Origin: Alistipes onderdonkii | Lineage (GTDB): Bacteria; Bacteroidota; Bacteroidia; Bacteroidales; Rikenellaceae | Reading direction: 5' to 3' | Assembly: GCF_025145285.1 (NCBI RefSeq) | Contig: NZ_CP102251.1 | Span: 2,232,001 to 2,296,000, forward strand | DNA: 64,000 bases | In this document: positions 52,405-62,671 of the stretch, piece after piece | How positions within the stretch are numbered: the first letter of the stretch is position 1 | How the letters are laid out: each line of letters opens with the position of its first letter | The notes under the pieces: generated by a model | Seen by the model: only the letters and a program-made list of their open reading frames with translations | Told to the model about the DNA's origin: nothing | The model's database searches: none | Translations under genes and position numbers: made by a program

Positions 52405-52782
52405 TTAGCCTATCAGCTTTTCGTAATCCGCGGCGCTCAGCAGTGCGTCGTACTCGGCCGGGTCGGTCATCCTGACCTTGATGAGCCAGCCTTCGCCGTA
52501 TGCGTCCTTGTTGACGATGGCGGGGTCGGCATCCACGGCGTCGTTGAATTCGAGTATCTCGCCGCCGATGGGCAGGAATGCGTCGCTCACGGTTTTCACG
52601 GCTTCGATCGAGCCGAATACTTCGCCCGCGGCGAGGGTTTCGCCTACGGTCGGCACGTCGACGAAGACGATGTCGCCCAATTGGCTCTGTGCGAAGTCGG
52701 TGATGCCGATTACGGCCGTGTCGCCCTCGACGCGGCACCACTCGTGGTCGTTCGAGTATTTCAGATTTGCGGGTACGTTCAT
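52405..52782 (-). CDS. gcvH: Glycine cleavage system H protein
   Basis: A 125-residue lipoyl carrier that shuttles the aminomethyl group between the P, T and L proteins of glycine cleavage. The lipoylation Lys lies in GSIEAVKTVSDAFLP (about residue 63). It starts MNVPANLKYSNDHEW. P and T proteins are not in the window. Confidence 0.97.
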   Translation of the reverse strand: MNVPANLKYSNDHEWCRVEGDTAVIGITDFAQSQLGDIVFVDVPTVGETLAAGEVFGSIEAVKTVSDAFLPIGGEILEFNDAVDADPAIVNKDAYGEGWLIKVRMTDPAEYDALLSAADYEKLIG

Positions 52783-52824
52783 GGTGTGGTTATCGTTTAA
52801 AATTCAAATGCGGTTTTTTCATTG

Positions 52825-52855
52825 CAAATATAACTGTTATTTCCGTAACAGCAAG
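52825..52855 (-). promoter_or_regulatory. Promoter of gcvH-mdh
   Basis: Minus-strand CTTG (52852-52855; one mismatch to TTTG), 19 bp, TATATTTG (52825-52832). Confidence 0.7.
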
Positions 52856-52975
52856 GATTTATGTTATATTTTTAACTCAATAACCGTAAGGGTATCCGAA
52901 GTTTTTGGGATGTCGTAAATATTTGTTAATTTTAAAACAACTTACGTCACGACGGAAACCCTGAAACCACAGCCT

Positions 52976-54484
52976 ATGAAAAAACGATCCTATTTGATTG
53001 CCGCAGGATGTACTGTTGTCCTGTATGCCCTTTCGGCCTGTTCCGATCATGCGGCGAATGATACCGCGCAGGCCGGAAATCCGGAAACTATGTCCGTGGC
53101 CGAGGCACGCCGCTATTTCGAGCGTGTTGCGGCACCGACCAGAGCCGGGAGTGAAGAGGGGACGCTGACGCTCGGGACTTATATGCCCGACTGGTCGCTG
53201 GCGACGGTCTCGGCCGGGGAAGTGCTTTCCAGTACCGATGTGCCTGTCCGGGGCGAGTTCCGCTATTTTCGTTATCGGATCGACGAGTACGGCGAACCGC
53301 GTTTTACCCCGATCTACCACAAACTGGTCGTCGTAAAGGATTCCCGCAGCGGTGTCATGAGCAGCTATCTGCGTTTTTATGTTCCCGATCCGGACTATGC
53401 CGCGGGGCGCACGGCCGACGACTACGACAGGCTGCTCAACAGCGGCTCCAAGGGGGATTTCACCGGGCTGGCGGTTTACACCTCGCTCGACGGATTTCCG
53501 GTTCATGCGGTTCGTTATGCCGGAGGAGCATGCCAGGCTGAAGCGTTCCTTTACGATAAGTCGCGGACACAGGCGGAAAATACTGCCCGCCTGGGCGAAA
53601 TGCTGGATGGCCTGAGTGTCGTGTGCAGCCGGGAAACAGCGGTGACACGTGCGGAGGCGGAGTCAGAGAAAAGCGAGCCGGTTGACGGCGGCGGTATAGA
53701 GGCGGTTGTGGTTTCTGCCAAGCGCCCTGTAAACCATATCAAATATGAGCGTTTGGATACGGATCCCGTCAAGCCTACCGAAGAGGATCGGGGCCCTTCG
53801 GGCAGCGGTGGCGGCGGTGGCGGTGCCTCCTCTAATCCGGGAAGTCCGGCCAACACCCGTTATCGGGAAAATGAAAATATAATGCTTGCTTCCGACAGCA
53901 GGGAAAAACTGGAACCGTTGCTGGATTCGTTGCGCCAGGATTGCATGGCCGGGAAGATTATCGGTTCGATCCGGGGGAATGTAACGATCCGCACCGGTTT
54001 TTTCGGAAGTTCGGTGATGATCCCGACTGCCTATACTTTCGAAGGCGGTACCGTATGGGACGATTTCGAGATCAGGATGGGGTCTCGGCTCGACGATATC
54101 ACTTTGCTCGAAGAGCTTTTCCATACGCACCAATGTTCGGGCAAAACCCCCGAAGAGTACAGGGGCATGCGGCTCAATAACGAGATCGAGGCCAAACTGT
54201 GCTGGTATATGTATCGGTTGAAAATCGGGAATATGAACGGAGTCAGTAAATATATCAGTGAAGGCGAGGGGCGACGGATATTTGGAACTTTGAGTAAATA
54301 TATTATGGCCGGAAATATAAAAAGTGATAATTTTCGAGAAGAATATCGGAATGCCGCGTCCTTGCTAAGGAGTATGAGCCGTTCATACGCGGATGTTACG
54401 CTATATCCTTTTTCCGAGGATGCTGTGAACGTCGATGTTTTAATGAAAATGATGGAGGATTGTCCGGAATATAAAAATGAATAG
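52976..54484 (+). CDS. Large surface lipoprotein with degenerate metallopeptidase-like motif
   Basis: A 502-residue lipoprotein with signal peptide ending at ALSAC (Cys22) and an Asp/Ala-rich mature start. The N-terminal half (about 35-220) is followed by a stretch GIEAVVVSAKRP (240-251), a phrase common in Bacteroidetes surface proteins. Next is a flexible Gly/Ser linker (274-290), then a C-terminal domain. In that domain EELFHTHQ (379-386) and NNEIEAK (401-407) resemble the HExxH and following Glu of secreted metallopeptidase-like proteins, but the first His is a Glu. Catalysis is therefore doubtful. The gene is lower in GC than its neighbours and is followed after 3 bases by a second exported-protein gene. 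No family name is assigned. Confidence 0.6.
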   Translation: MKKRSYLIAAGCTVVLYALSACSDHAANDTAQAGNPETMSVAEARRYFERVAAPTRAGSEEGTLTLGTYMPDWSLATVSAGEVLSSTDVPVRGEFRYFRYRIDEYGEPRFTPIYHKLVVVKDSRSGVMSSYLRFYVPDPDYAAGRTADDYDRLLNSGSKGDFTGLAVYTSLDGFPVHAVRYAGGACQAEAFLYDKSRTQAENTARLGEMLDGLSVVCSRETAVTRAEAESEKSEPVDGGGIEAVVVSAKRPVNHIKYERLDTDPVKPTEEDRGPSGSGGGGGGASSNPGSPANTRYRENENIMLASDSREKLEPLLDSLRQDCMAGKIIGSIRGNVTIRTGFFGSSVMIPTAYTFEGGTVWDDFEIRMGSRLDDITLLEELFHTHQCSGKTPEEYRGMRLNNEIEAKLCWYMYRLKIGNMNGVSKYISEGEGRRIFGTLSKYIMAGNIKSDNFREEYRNAASLLRSMSRSYADVTLYPFSEDAVNVDVLMKMMEDCPEYKNE

Positions 54485-54487
54485 CAT

Positions 54488-55126
54488 ATGAAAAGAGTAT
54501 TTAGCATTATTATTATTTTGGGGCTTGGATCAACTGTTTCCGCTCAGGATTACTATACGGGCCGGGATCGTATTACTGCAGACGGGATTACATTTTTGGC
54601 TTCTGTCTACCAGGGCGTAATTCTATCTTTGGCCAATATAACCAATACCCGGGAAAATGCACCGGAAGTTTATAAGGATGGCAGCCCTATCGAACCGGAA
54701 TTCGAAGAATACGCCGTTGCGAATACGATCCCCGGATGTGTGGAAAAGGCTTTTACAGAGACTTTTACACGGGAGGAGTATGAACTGTTGCGAACAGATG
54801 CAGAAGCCGTTCTTACAATAGGTTATGTCATTTCACCAGCGGGTGTTACGGAAGAAGTTTCGTTTACAATAGATTATGTTCCTTGCATGTTGAGTATTCC
54901 TCCGGAGAAATATGCCTTGCTGGAAAAGAATCTCAAGCGATATGTGAAATGGGACGTTAATCTTTTCGGCCGGAAATTGCAGTTTATGCATGGGATGAGT
55001 TTTGTCAACTTTTCGAAGATACGCCTTCAATATCCGTCATCGGAACCTGAAATTCCGGACTTGACGGTGCCGACAGGGCCCCGCAATCCCGGGGATGAAG
55101 AGTTGAAACCTGCTCCGTGGAATTGA
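54488..55126 (+). CDS. Exported protein, unknown function
   Basis: A 212-residue protein with signal peptide MKRVFSIIIILGLGSTVSAQ and no lipobox. The body has FTREEYELLRTDAEAVLTIG, YVISPAGVTEEVSFTIDYVP and EKYALLEKNLKRYVKWDVNL. This recalls short TonB-C-like or energy-transducing domains found in Bacteroidetes, but the match is weak and I do not name it. The C-terminal tail is Pro-rich. It is cotranscribed with the 502-residue lipoprotein and shares its low GC, so the two likely arrived and act together. Confidence 0.55.
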   Translation: MKRVFSIIIILGLGSTVSAQDYYTGRDRITADGITFLASVYQGVILSLANITNTRENAPEVYKDGSPIEPEFEEYAVANTIPGCVEKAFTETFTREEYELLRTDAEAVLTIGYVISPAGVTEEVSFTIDYVPCMLSIPPEKYALLEKNLKRYVKWDVNLFGRKLQFMHGMSFVNFSKIRLQYPSSEPEIPDLTVPTGPRNPGDEELKPAPWN

Positions 55127-55190
55127 CGTTGCCTGTTCGAGCGTACGGCCCTCCGGGAGTTTTGCGATCGATTCTAATGATTATGGCAAT

Positions 55191-55919
55191 TCAGCTTTTC
55201 CCGGCGATCACGAATTCGATCTCCCGGAAGAGGTATGCGTGCCGCGTGCCGTCGGCGTGGCGCAGGATCAGCTCGCCCGAGGGGCGTACGCCTTCGAGGA
55301 CGGCCTCGACGAGCGTGCCGTCGGGGCGGCGGTAAGGGTGGGTTTCGCCCAGCCGGTACATGCGTTTCCGGTACTCTTCCTGCAAGGCTGCCTTTTCGCC
55401 CCGTACGAGCTGGCCGTAGCGGCCCATGCAGCAAGCATGGAAGGATTCGAGCACCTCGCGGCGGTCGAACGTGCGGCCGCTGGCGACCGCCATCGACACG
55501 GGGTTGGGCAGTGCGGGGTCGAACGCACGCTGGTTGACGTTGATGCCGATGCCCGCGATCGTCCGCGCGAGGGTCGGGCCCGAATAGCTGTGCTCGATGA
55601 GGATGCCGACCAGTTTTTTGTCGCCGACATAGATGTCGTTCGTCCATTTGATGCGGGCGTCGATGCCGAAGGCGGCGAAGGTGTCCGTAAGCGCCAGCGT
55701 GACGGCTTCGGAGAGCAGGAACTGTTCGCCGACGGGCAGGAACACGGGCTCGAGCACCAGCGTGAAGGTGAGGTTCTCGCCTTCGGGGCTCGTCCACGAA
55801 TGCCCCCGCTGCCCGCGCCCGGCGGTCTGCCGTTCGGCCCAGACGATGTCGCCGTGGCGGTATTCCGGCCGCTTGGCGTCGTCGTTGGTCGAGGTGGTTT
55901 CTGCGATGCGGTAAATCAT
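55191..55919 (-). CDS. birA: Biotin--[acetyl-CoA-carboxylase] ligase
   Basis: A 242-residue enzyme that joins biotin to biotin-dependent carboxylases through biotinyl-AMP. It lacks the N-terminal DNA-binding helix-turn-helix of Escherichia coli BirA, so it is not a repressor. The biotin/ATP site is GRGQRG at residues 34-39 (QTAGRGQRGHSWTSPEG), then KWTNDIYVGDKKLVGILIE and GIGINVNQ. It starts one base after the stop of the thioredoxin-like gene. Confidence 0.94.
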   Translation of the reverse strand: MIYRIAETTSTNDDAKRPEYRHGDIVWAERQTAGRGQRGHSWTSPEGENLTFTLVLEPVFLPVGEQFLLSEAVTLALTDTFAAFGIDARIKWTNDIYVGDKKLVGILIEHSYSGPTLARTIAGIGINVNQRAFDPALPNPVSMAVASGRTFDRREVLESFHACCMGRYGQLVRGEKAALQEEYRKRMYRLGETHPYRRPDGTLVEAVLEGVRPSGELILRHADGTRHAYLFREIEFVIAGKS

Positions 55920-55920
55920 G

Positions 55921-56991
55921 TTATTGCTTGAAAAGTTCTCCGAGGGTTTCTGCGAGCGCCTTGCCCCGCAGTTCGCGGGCGACGACTTCGCCCGTCGAAC
56001 AGTCGATCAGGTAGTTGGTCGGGAATTTGGTGACGGAGTAGAGGTCGCAGACACGCCTGTCGGCGTCCGTCAGGTTAATCCACGCCATCCCGTCTTCGGC
56101 GATGGCTTTTTTCCATGCCCCGGCGTCTTTGTCCGTCGACAGCCCGACGACTTCGAATCCCTTGTCGTGATAGGCCTCGTAGGCAGTCCTGATATGCGGC
56201 ATCTCGCTGCGGCAGGGCACGCAGTCGGCGAACCAGAAGTCGAGCAGGAGGTAGCGGCTGCGTTTCATGACCTGGCTTAACGTGACCGGGTTGCCTCCGG
56301 CGTCGTTCGCCGTGAAATCCACGTATCGGGCGAGTTCCCGCGACCGGAGCACGCGCTCGATATGTTCGAGGGGGCGTTTCATCAGCCGGCAGGTGCGCAG
56401 GTGAGGCGGGAAGAGGCTGACGATCGAATCGACCCGGGCCCGCGAAATGTCCTTGTCGTAGTGGATAACGCCGTCGACCATCGCCACTCCGAAGATATTG
56501 TCGGTGTTGGCCGCGAGGTTGCGCGCCGAGGAGCCGATCAGGCTGTCGAGCAGCGCGGCGCGGTAGGCCTGGTCGTGGTCTTCGAAATTGTAGGCATGCA
56601 GCGCCCGGTTCACGAATCGCAGGTGCGCCCCGAAAGCGTCGTTGGCCGGGGTGCCGGAGGGATAGTACTCGATTTTGTCGTGGTTGCTGGACTCCTCGGC
56701 ATTCAGGCGTCCCTCGATGCGGATATTGCCTGGCTCGATATAGAGCACCGCGGCGGTTTGTCCGTTTTTACGCACGAGGGCGGCTGCCGTCGGTTCGTCG
56801 TAGCGCCCCTTGTAACGGAACGAGCCGTCGGGGGCGGGAAACACGGCGAGCGTGTCTTTCGTGACGGATTCGACCAGTGCGACCGAGTCGTTCAGCCCCT
56901 CGATATGTCCCGTAAGGGTATAGCGGAAGCCTGTCGGGCGGCATCCGGACAGCAGTGTCGCGGCAGTCAGCAGGAGCAGTGTCTTTTTCAT
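55921..56991 (-). CDS. TlpA/AhpC-TSA thiol-disulfide oxidoreductase lipoprotein
   Basis: A 356-residue lipoprotein with signal peptide ending at LLSGC (Cys17). The N-terminal DUF4369-like domain spans about 20-120 and a helical region about 120-225. The C-terminal thioredoxin fold has the active-site pair Cys257-Val-Pro-Cys260 (FWFADCVPCRSEMP), the resolving region VVGLSTDKDAGAWKKAI and a cis-Pro in VTKFPTNYLID. It acts in the periplasm to reduce disulfides, probably in cytochrome maturation or repair. It lies between dapD and birA, packed with birA. Confidence 0.9.
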   Translation of the reverse strand: MKKTLLLLTAATLLSGCRPTGFRYTLTGHIEGLNDSVALVESVTKDTLAVFPAPDGSFRYKGRYDEPTAAALVRKNGQTAAVLYIEPGNIRIEGRLNAEESSNHDKIEYYPSGTPANDAFGAHLRFVNRALHAYNFEDHDQAYRAALLDSLIGSSARNLAANTDNIFGVAMVDGVIHYDKDISRARVDSIVSLFPPHLRTCRLMKRPLEHIERVLRSRELARYVDFTANDAGGNPVTLSQVMKRSRYLLLDFWFADCVPCRSEMPHIRTAYEAYHDKGFEVVGLSTDKDAGAWKKAIAEDGMAWINLTDADRRVCDLYSVTKFPTNYLIDCSTGEVVARELRGKALAETLGELFKQ

Positions 56992-57015
56992 GGGGCGGCG
57001 GTTCGCAGACCGGGG

Positions 57016-57843
<828 letters not shown>

Positions 57844-57866
57844 GATTTTCGGTTGTTTTTGCAAGC

Positions 57867-57874
57867 CAAAGTTA
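57867..57874 (-). promoter_or_regulatory. -7 promoter box of dapD operon
   Basis: Minus-strand TAACTTTG, 23 bases before the dapD start. The -33 region is not clear. Confidence 0.5.
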
Positions 57875-57967
57875 CGCAAAAACTTCGGTTTCCCGGCTTG
57901 TAGGGTGAAAAATAACCCTTTTGCAGGCCGGTAAGGGGAAAAATGTGTGTGGTTTCTTATTTTTTCC

Positions 57968-57975
57968 TAACTTTG
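57968..57975 (+). promoter_or_regulatory. -7 promoter box of the prolyl oligopeptidase gene
   Basis: TAACTTTG with TGTG at 57945-57948 (19 bp spacing) as a weak -33, 30 bases before the start. Confidence 0.55.
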
Positions 57976-58005
57976 CCACGATATTCACCCAAACTCCGGA
58001 ATGCT

Positions 58006-60141
58006 ATGATGAAATTGACACGCAAGGCCGTGGCCCTCGCGGGGGCGGCGGCGATGATGGCAAGTTGCAACCACATGAAGCAGATAAAACACATGCCCTA
58101 CCCCGAGACGCAGCGCACCGACGTGGTGGACGACTATTTCGGGACGAAGGTCGCGGATCCCTACCGTTGGCTGGAAGACGACAATTCGGAGGCGACGGCG
58201 GCATGGGTCAAGGCCCAGAATGCCGTGACGCAGGATTACCTGTCGCAGATTCCGTTCCGCGACGCGATCCGCGGGCGGCTGACCCAGTTGTGGAATTACC
58301 CCAAGGAGGGTATCCCGGCCAAACACGGCGATGCGTGGTACTATTTCTACAATGACGGGCTGCAGAACCAGTCAGTGCTCTACCGTACGACGGCCCCCGG
58401 TGCGCAAGGCGAGGTGTTCCTCAATCCCAATACGCTCTCGGACGACGGGACGGTGGCGCTTTCGTCGGTGGCTTTTTCCAAGGACGGGAAATACTGCGCC
58501 TGCGCGGTGGCCGAATCCGGCTCGGACTGGGTCGAGATTCGTGTGATGAACACCGCCGACCGCACGTTCACGACCGATAAGATCAACTGGGTCAAGTTCT
58601 CCGGCGCCGAGTGGGCGCCCGATTCCAAAGGATTCTATTACAGCGCTTACGACGCTCCTGAAAAAGGAGTGTTCTCTTCGCAGAACCAGTTTCAGAAAGT
58701 CTATTACCACCGCCTCGGCACGCCGCAGTCGGCCGACAAGCTGATTTATATGGATGCCGAACATCCGCTGCGTTACTTCTCGGCATGGCCCTCGAAGGAC
58801 GGCAAATGGCTCTTCATTTCCGCTTCGGAAGGTACGTCGGGAACCGAGATACTCTATAAGAAAGTTTCCGAGCCGAAATTCCGCACGCTGCTGCCGGGCT
58901 TCGATGCCGATTACGCGCTCGTAGAGTGCCGTGACGACCGGCTCTATTACATAACGAACAAGGATGCGGCGAACAATGCGCTGATGAAGGTCGACCTGAA
59001 CGACCCGTCGAGCATAACGGCGGTCATTCCGGAAAATGAAAAGAGCCTGCTCGAAAATGTGACCGCCGCCGGGGGATACTTCTTCGCCTCTTATCTGCAG
59101 GATGCGCAGAGCAAGGTCGTCCAGTACGGCTTCGACGGCAAACCGGTGCGCGACATCGAACTGCCGGGCATCTGCACCGCCGCAGGCTTCGACGGCGACG
59201 ACGAGGCAGCCGAAATCTATTATTCGGTATCCGGCTACACGGCTCCCGCCACGATCTATAAGTTGGATGTCGCCTCGGGCGAATCGACGCTGTTCAAGGC
59301 CCCGGACGTGAATTTCGATCCCGCGCTGTTCACCACCGAGCAGGTGTTCTACACCTCGAAGGACGGCACGAAGGTGCCGATGTTCATCACACACCGCAAG
59401 GATCTGAAGCTCGACGGCAAGAATCCGTGCTACCTCTATGCCTACGGCGGGTTCCAGATCAACCGCACGCCCGGTTTCCGTCCCTCGGCCATCATGTTCG
59501 TCGAGCAGGGCGGCGTCTTCTGCGAAGCGAACCTGCGCGGCGGCTCGGAGTACGGCGAGGCATGGCACAAGGCCGGGATGCTGGAGAACAAACAGAACGT
59601 CTTCGACGATTTCATCGCGGCGGCCGAGTACCTGATCGCCAACAAGTATACCTCGAAGGACAAACTCGCCATCGCGGGCGGTTCGAACGGCGGACTGCTG
59701 GTCGGCGCCTGCGAGGTGCAGCGCCCCGACCTCTATGCCGTCTGCCTGCCGGCTGTCGGTGTGATGGACATGCTGCGTTACCACAAATTCACGATCGGCT
59801 GGGGCTGGGCCGTGGAGTACGGATCGAGCGAAAACGAGGAGCAGTTCGACTATATCTATAAGTATTCGCCCCTGCACAATATCCGCGAGGGCGTGCAGTA
59901 CCCTGCGACGCTCGTGACGACCGCCGACCACGACGACCGCGTCGTCCCGGCGCACTCGTTCAAGTTCACCGCCCAGATGCAGCATTGCCAGGCGGGCGAT
60001 GCCCCGATCCTGATCCGCATCGAGTCGAAGGCCGGGCACGGCGCAGGCAAACCCACTTCGAAGCGTATCGACGAGGAGGCGGACACCTATGCGTTCCTGT
60101 TCCAGAACATCGGGGTGCCTTATAAATCCGTTGCGAAGTAG
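58006..60141 (+). CDS. Prolyl oligopeptidase family serine peptidase (S9)
   Basis: A 711-residue exported peptidase that cuts after proline in peptides. Start MMKLTRKAVALAGAAAMMAS (58006) gives a lipoprotein signal with Cys near residue 21; the earlier in-frame start is before the promoter. The N-terminal seven-bladed propeller starts with DDYFGTKVADPYRWLED. The catalytic hydrolase domain holds Ser in GGSNGGLLVGACEV, Asp in TTADHDDRVVPAHS and His in KAGHGAGKPT. The complete catalytic triad is visible. It has its own promoter and terminator. Confidence 0.95.
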   Translation: MMKLTRKAVALAGAAAMMASCNHMKQIKHMPYPETQRTDVVDDYFGTKVADPYRWLEDDNSEATAAWVKAQNAVTQDYLSQIPFRDAIRGRLTQLWNYPKEGIPAKHGDAWYYFYNDGLQNQSVLYRTTAPGAQGEVFLNPNTLSDDGTVALSSVAFSKDGKYCACAVAESGSDWVEIRVMNTADRTFTTDKINWVKFSGAEWAPDSKGFYYSAYDAPEKGVFSSQNQFQKVYYHRLGTPQSADKLIYMDAEHPLRYFSAWPSKDGKWLFISASEGTSGTEILYKKVSEPKFRTLLPGFDADYALVECRDDRLYYITNKDAANNALMKVDLNDPSSITAVIPENEKSLLENVTAAGGYFFASYLQDAQSKVVQYGFDGKPVRDIELPGICTAAGFDGDDEAAEIYYSVSGYTAPATIYKLDVASGESTLFKAPDVNFDPALFTTEQVFYTSKDGTKVPMFITHRKDLKLDGKNPCYLYAYGGFQINRTPGFRPSAIMFVEQGGVFCEANLRGGSEYGEAWHKAGMLENKQNVFDDFIAAAEYLIANKYTSKDKLAIAGGSNGGLLVGACEVQRPDLYAVCLPAVGVMDMLRYHKFTIGWGWAVEYGSSENEEQFDYIYKYSPLHNIREGVQYPATLVTTADHDDRVVPAHSFKFTAQMQHCQAGDAPILIRIESKAGHGAGKPTSKRIDEEADTYAFLFQNIGVPYKSVAK

Positions 60142-60154
60142 TTTTCGGTATATT

Positions 60155-60197
60155 GCCGGCTGCCTTCACTGGCCATGGAAGGCACCGGCCGATTTTT
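60155..60197 (+). terminator. Terminator after the prolyl oligopeptidase gene
   Basis: Interrupted stem GCCGG-N2-GCCTTC with GAAGGC-N-CCGGC (60155-60189), followed by GATTTTT. Confidence 0.7.
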
Positions 60198-60222
60198 AGT
60201 CAGGTTAGTAAAATAAGGTATA

Positions 60223-61479
60223 ATGAAAGTCTATAAATTCGGAGGTGCGTCGGTGAGGAATGCCGACGGGGTGCGCAACCTGCGCAAGATTATCGACGAT
60301 GAGCAAAACCTCTTCATCATCGTTTCGGCCATGGGCAAGACGACCAATGCGCTCGAAAAGGTGTTCGAGGGGGTGCAGAAGGGCGACAAGGATCTTTCGC
60401 TGGAGAATGTCGCGGCACTGCGCGAGTACCATGCCGGGATCATCAACGACCTGTGGCACGGCCCGAAGAAGCTGGAGAAGGTCGATGCCCTGTTCGACGA
60501 ACTGGAGCGCGTGGCTGTCGGTACGGTCTACAAGCCCGGGGATGCCGAACTGTGGTACGATACGATCGTGGCGTTCGGCGAGCTGGTGTCGACGACCATC
60601 ATTTCGGAATACCTCAATTATGCCGGGGTGGCGAACCGCTGGATCGACATGCGCCGCTGCTTCCTCACGGAACAGCGCCACAAGGATGCGGGGGTCGACC
60701 TCGAGGCTTCGGAGCCGCTGCTGAAAAACGCACTGGCCGAGTGCGTCGAGAACATCTTCATCGGGCAGGGCTTTATCGGCGGGGCACCCGACGGGACGAC
60801 CACGACGCTCGGCCGCGAAGGCTCGGACTACTCGGCGGCCGTGGTGGCGAACATCCTCGACGCCGAGTCGATGTCGGTATGGAAGGATGTGGACGGCGTG
60901 CTGAATGCCGACCCCAAGATTTTCCCCGACGCCGAGCAGATCGCCGAGCTGAACTACCTCGATACCATCGAACTGGCATACAGCGGCGCGCAGATCATCC
61001 ACCCCAAGACGATCAAACCGTTGCAGAACAAGAATATCCCGCTCTACGTGCGTCCCTTCGGCGACAAACGCAAGCCGGGCACCGTGATCCGCGGCATGTC
61101 GGCGCCGGTCGTCGTGCCGATCCTGATTCTCAAGAAAGACCAGGTGCTGCTCACGATCCGCTCCCGCGATTTTTCGTTCGTGCTGGAGGAGAAGTTCGCC
61201 ACGATCTTCTCGCTGCTGGAGCGTTTCCGCATCAAGACCAACCTGATCCACAACTCGGCCGTGAACCTGAGCCTGTGCGTCGATAATTCGTGGCATATCG
61301 ACGAGGCGATCGAGGCGCTGCGCGAGGCGGGCTTCGACGTGATGAAGGCCGAGAACATGGAGTTGCTGACCGTGCGCGGCTATACCGACGAACTGTGGCG
61401 CAAATACGCCCGCGGCCCGCAGGTCTTCGTGCGGCAGGCGACGCAGTCCACCGTGCGCGTGGTGCGCAAGCGCAGTTAG
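60223..61479 (+). CDS. lysC: Aspartate kinase
   Basis: Phosphorylates aspartate at the start of the lysine, threonine and methionine pathway. A 418-residue monofunctional enzyme: KFGGASV at the N terminus binds ATP, then GQGFIGGAPDGTTTTLGREG (catalytic Lys/Thr region), WKDVDGVLNADPKIFPDA and, from about residue 285, the regulatory ACT domains (VVVPILILKKDQVLLTIRS, FATIFSLLERFRIKTNLIHN, SAVNLSLCVDN). No lysine riboswitch is visible in the 81-base leader. The length is shorter than fused kinase-homoserine dehydrogenases. Confidence 0.95.
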   Translation: MKVYKFGGASVRNADGVRNLRKIIDDEQNLFIIVSAMGKTTNALEKVFEGVQKGDKDLSLENVAALREYHAGIINDLWHGPKKLEKVDALFDELERVAVGTVYKPGDAELWYDTIVAFGELVSTTIISEYLNYAGVANRWIDMRRCFLTEQRHKDAGVDLEASEPLLKNALAECVENIFIGQGFIGGAPDGTTTTLGREGSDYSAAVVANILDAESMSVWKDVDGVLNADPKIFPDAEQIAELNYLDTIELAYSGAQIIHPKTIKPLQNKNIPLYVRPFGDKRKPGTVIRGMSAPVVVPILILKKDQVLLTIRSRDFSFVLEEKFATIFSLLERFRIKTNLIHNSAVNLSLCVDNSWHIDEAIEALREAGFDVMKAENMELLTVRGYTDELWRKYARGPQVFVRQATQSTVRVVRKRS

Positions 61480-61524
61480 CGGCGGGATCGGACGGGGATC
61501 GGCGGATGCGCCGTGCCTGTATAA

Positions 61525-61558
61525 AACCGGAAGCGGCCCTGCGGGGCCGCTTCCGGTT
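61525..61558 (+). terminator. Terminator shared by lysC and the DUF4435 gene
   Basis: A 15-bp perfect stem (61525-61539 with 61544-61558). T-rich in the minus direction (GGTTTTAT), so it may serve the convergent gene ending at 61561 too. Confidence 0.75.
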
Positions 61559-61560
61559 CG

Positions 61561-62664
61561 CTATTTTATTTCCGAGCCTTGCCGCATGTTGCGCAGCACC
61601 GTCCAGGTCGAGTCGTCGCGGATCGCGCCGCTGCGTTTCATGTTCCAGATCGTGCGGGCGATGTATTTTTCGATGTCGCGCTGGAGGCGCTTGTAAAGCG
61701 GGCATTTGGTGTAGTTCTCGTTGTCGAGCAGTACGTCGCGGATCGAACGCAGCGAGTTGGTGTAGTTCGCCATCTCGTTCTTGAGCGCCACGCCCTGCTT
61801 CTTCGAAGCCGTGATCTTGGCGATCGACATCGCCCGCAACTTCTCGCACACGGAGTTCAGCAGGATCATCACCACGTTGTCCATCAGCGTGTGCCCGTGC
61901 ATGAACAGGTAGGCGTTCTCGGGTGTCAGGCCGCGGCCCTTGAGCTGCTCCTCGAACTCCTTCATCGGCTCGATCATCTTCGGGTTGCGCCTGCGGAGCA
62001 TCTCCTCGCGTTTGGCCACGTTGCGCCGGAGCCATTCGAGCGTTTTTTCGCCGTTGTCCGCCAGGTCGAGGTAGCCGATGCGCACCGCTGACTTGAAGTC
62101 GATGAGCGGAAAGACGTTCTCCGAGGAGAGCTGCGCTGAGTAGGCGTACCAGAGGAACAGCGGGTAGATCGTGCAGGAATATTCATGCATGAAACGCACG
62201 AAATCGAAGATGCGGGTGTCGTTTTTGGTGGCCTTGACGCAGATGTTGTGCAGCGAGGGGGCGTAGCAGAGGAAGTTCTCGGTGGCGTAGGCGTAGGTGT
62301 GGAACATGTAGCGGGCGTTGTTGACCTCGCGCGACTGCTCCGTACGGTCGGCGAACAGGAAGTCGAAATCCGAGTCGACGCACAGGATCAGTTCGTCCGA
62401 CGAGCGGGGGATCATGCCCATCAGCACCTTCTTGCCCTTGGGCAGGTCGGCGCGGTTGGGAACCGAGATTTCGAAACGCATGTAGGGGTTCTGGAAGTGG
62501 TCGAAGATGCCGCGCCAGAAAGCCACGTCCTCGTAGCCTTCGACATAAACCCTCACGAGCCGCTGGTCGGGGTTGGCCGGCAGCGGTTTGGGCAGCTCTT
62601 CGAGCGTGGCCGGGCGCGTGAACGGGTTTAATTTGCGCAGTTTTTCGCGGAACTTTTTCGCCAT
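61561..62664 (-). CDS. DUF4435 family protein
   Basis: A 367-residue cytosolic protein. After a basic start the N-terminal region has RVYVEGYEDVAFWRGIF, then LILCVDSDFDFLF and TENFLCYAPSL: a TOPRIM-like arrangement of Glu, Asp-x-Asp and downstream Glu typical of DUF4435. The C-terminal half is helical (KREEMLRRRNPKMIEPMKEF). DUF4435 proteins often accompany SMC-like ATPases in defence or repair systems; no such partner is adjacent here, so the role is unknown. Its predicted transcript starts at or next to the start codon (promoter at 62672-62702). Confidence 0.82.
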   Translation of the reverse strand: MAKKFREKLRKLNPFTRPATLEELPKPLPANPDQRLVRVYVEGYEDVAFWRGIFDHFQNPYMRFEISVPNRADLPKGKKVLMGMIPRSSDELILCVDSDFDFLFADRTEQSREVNNARYMFHTYAYATENFLCYAPSLHNICVKATKNDTRIFDFVRFMHEYSCTIYPLFLWYAYSAQLSSENVFPLIDFKSAVRIGYLDLADNGEKTLEWLRRNVAKREEMLRRRNPKMIEPMKEFEEQLKGRGLTPENAYLFMHGHTLMDNVVMILLNSVCEKLRAMSIAKITASKKQGVALKNEMANYTNSLRSIRDVLLDNENYTKCPLYKRLQRDIEKYIARTIWNMKRSGAIRDDSTWTVLRNMRQGSEIK

Positions 62665-62671
62665 ACGCTAA

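Noticed and set aside
60142..60222. Lysine riboswitch before lysC
   Set aside because: The gap is only 81 bases and is filled by the upstream gene's terminator; there is no room for a lysine riboswitch.
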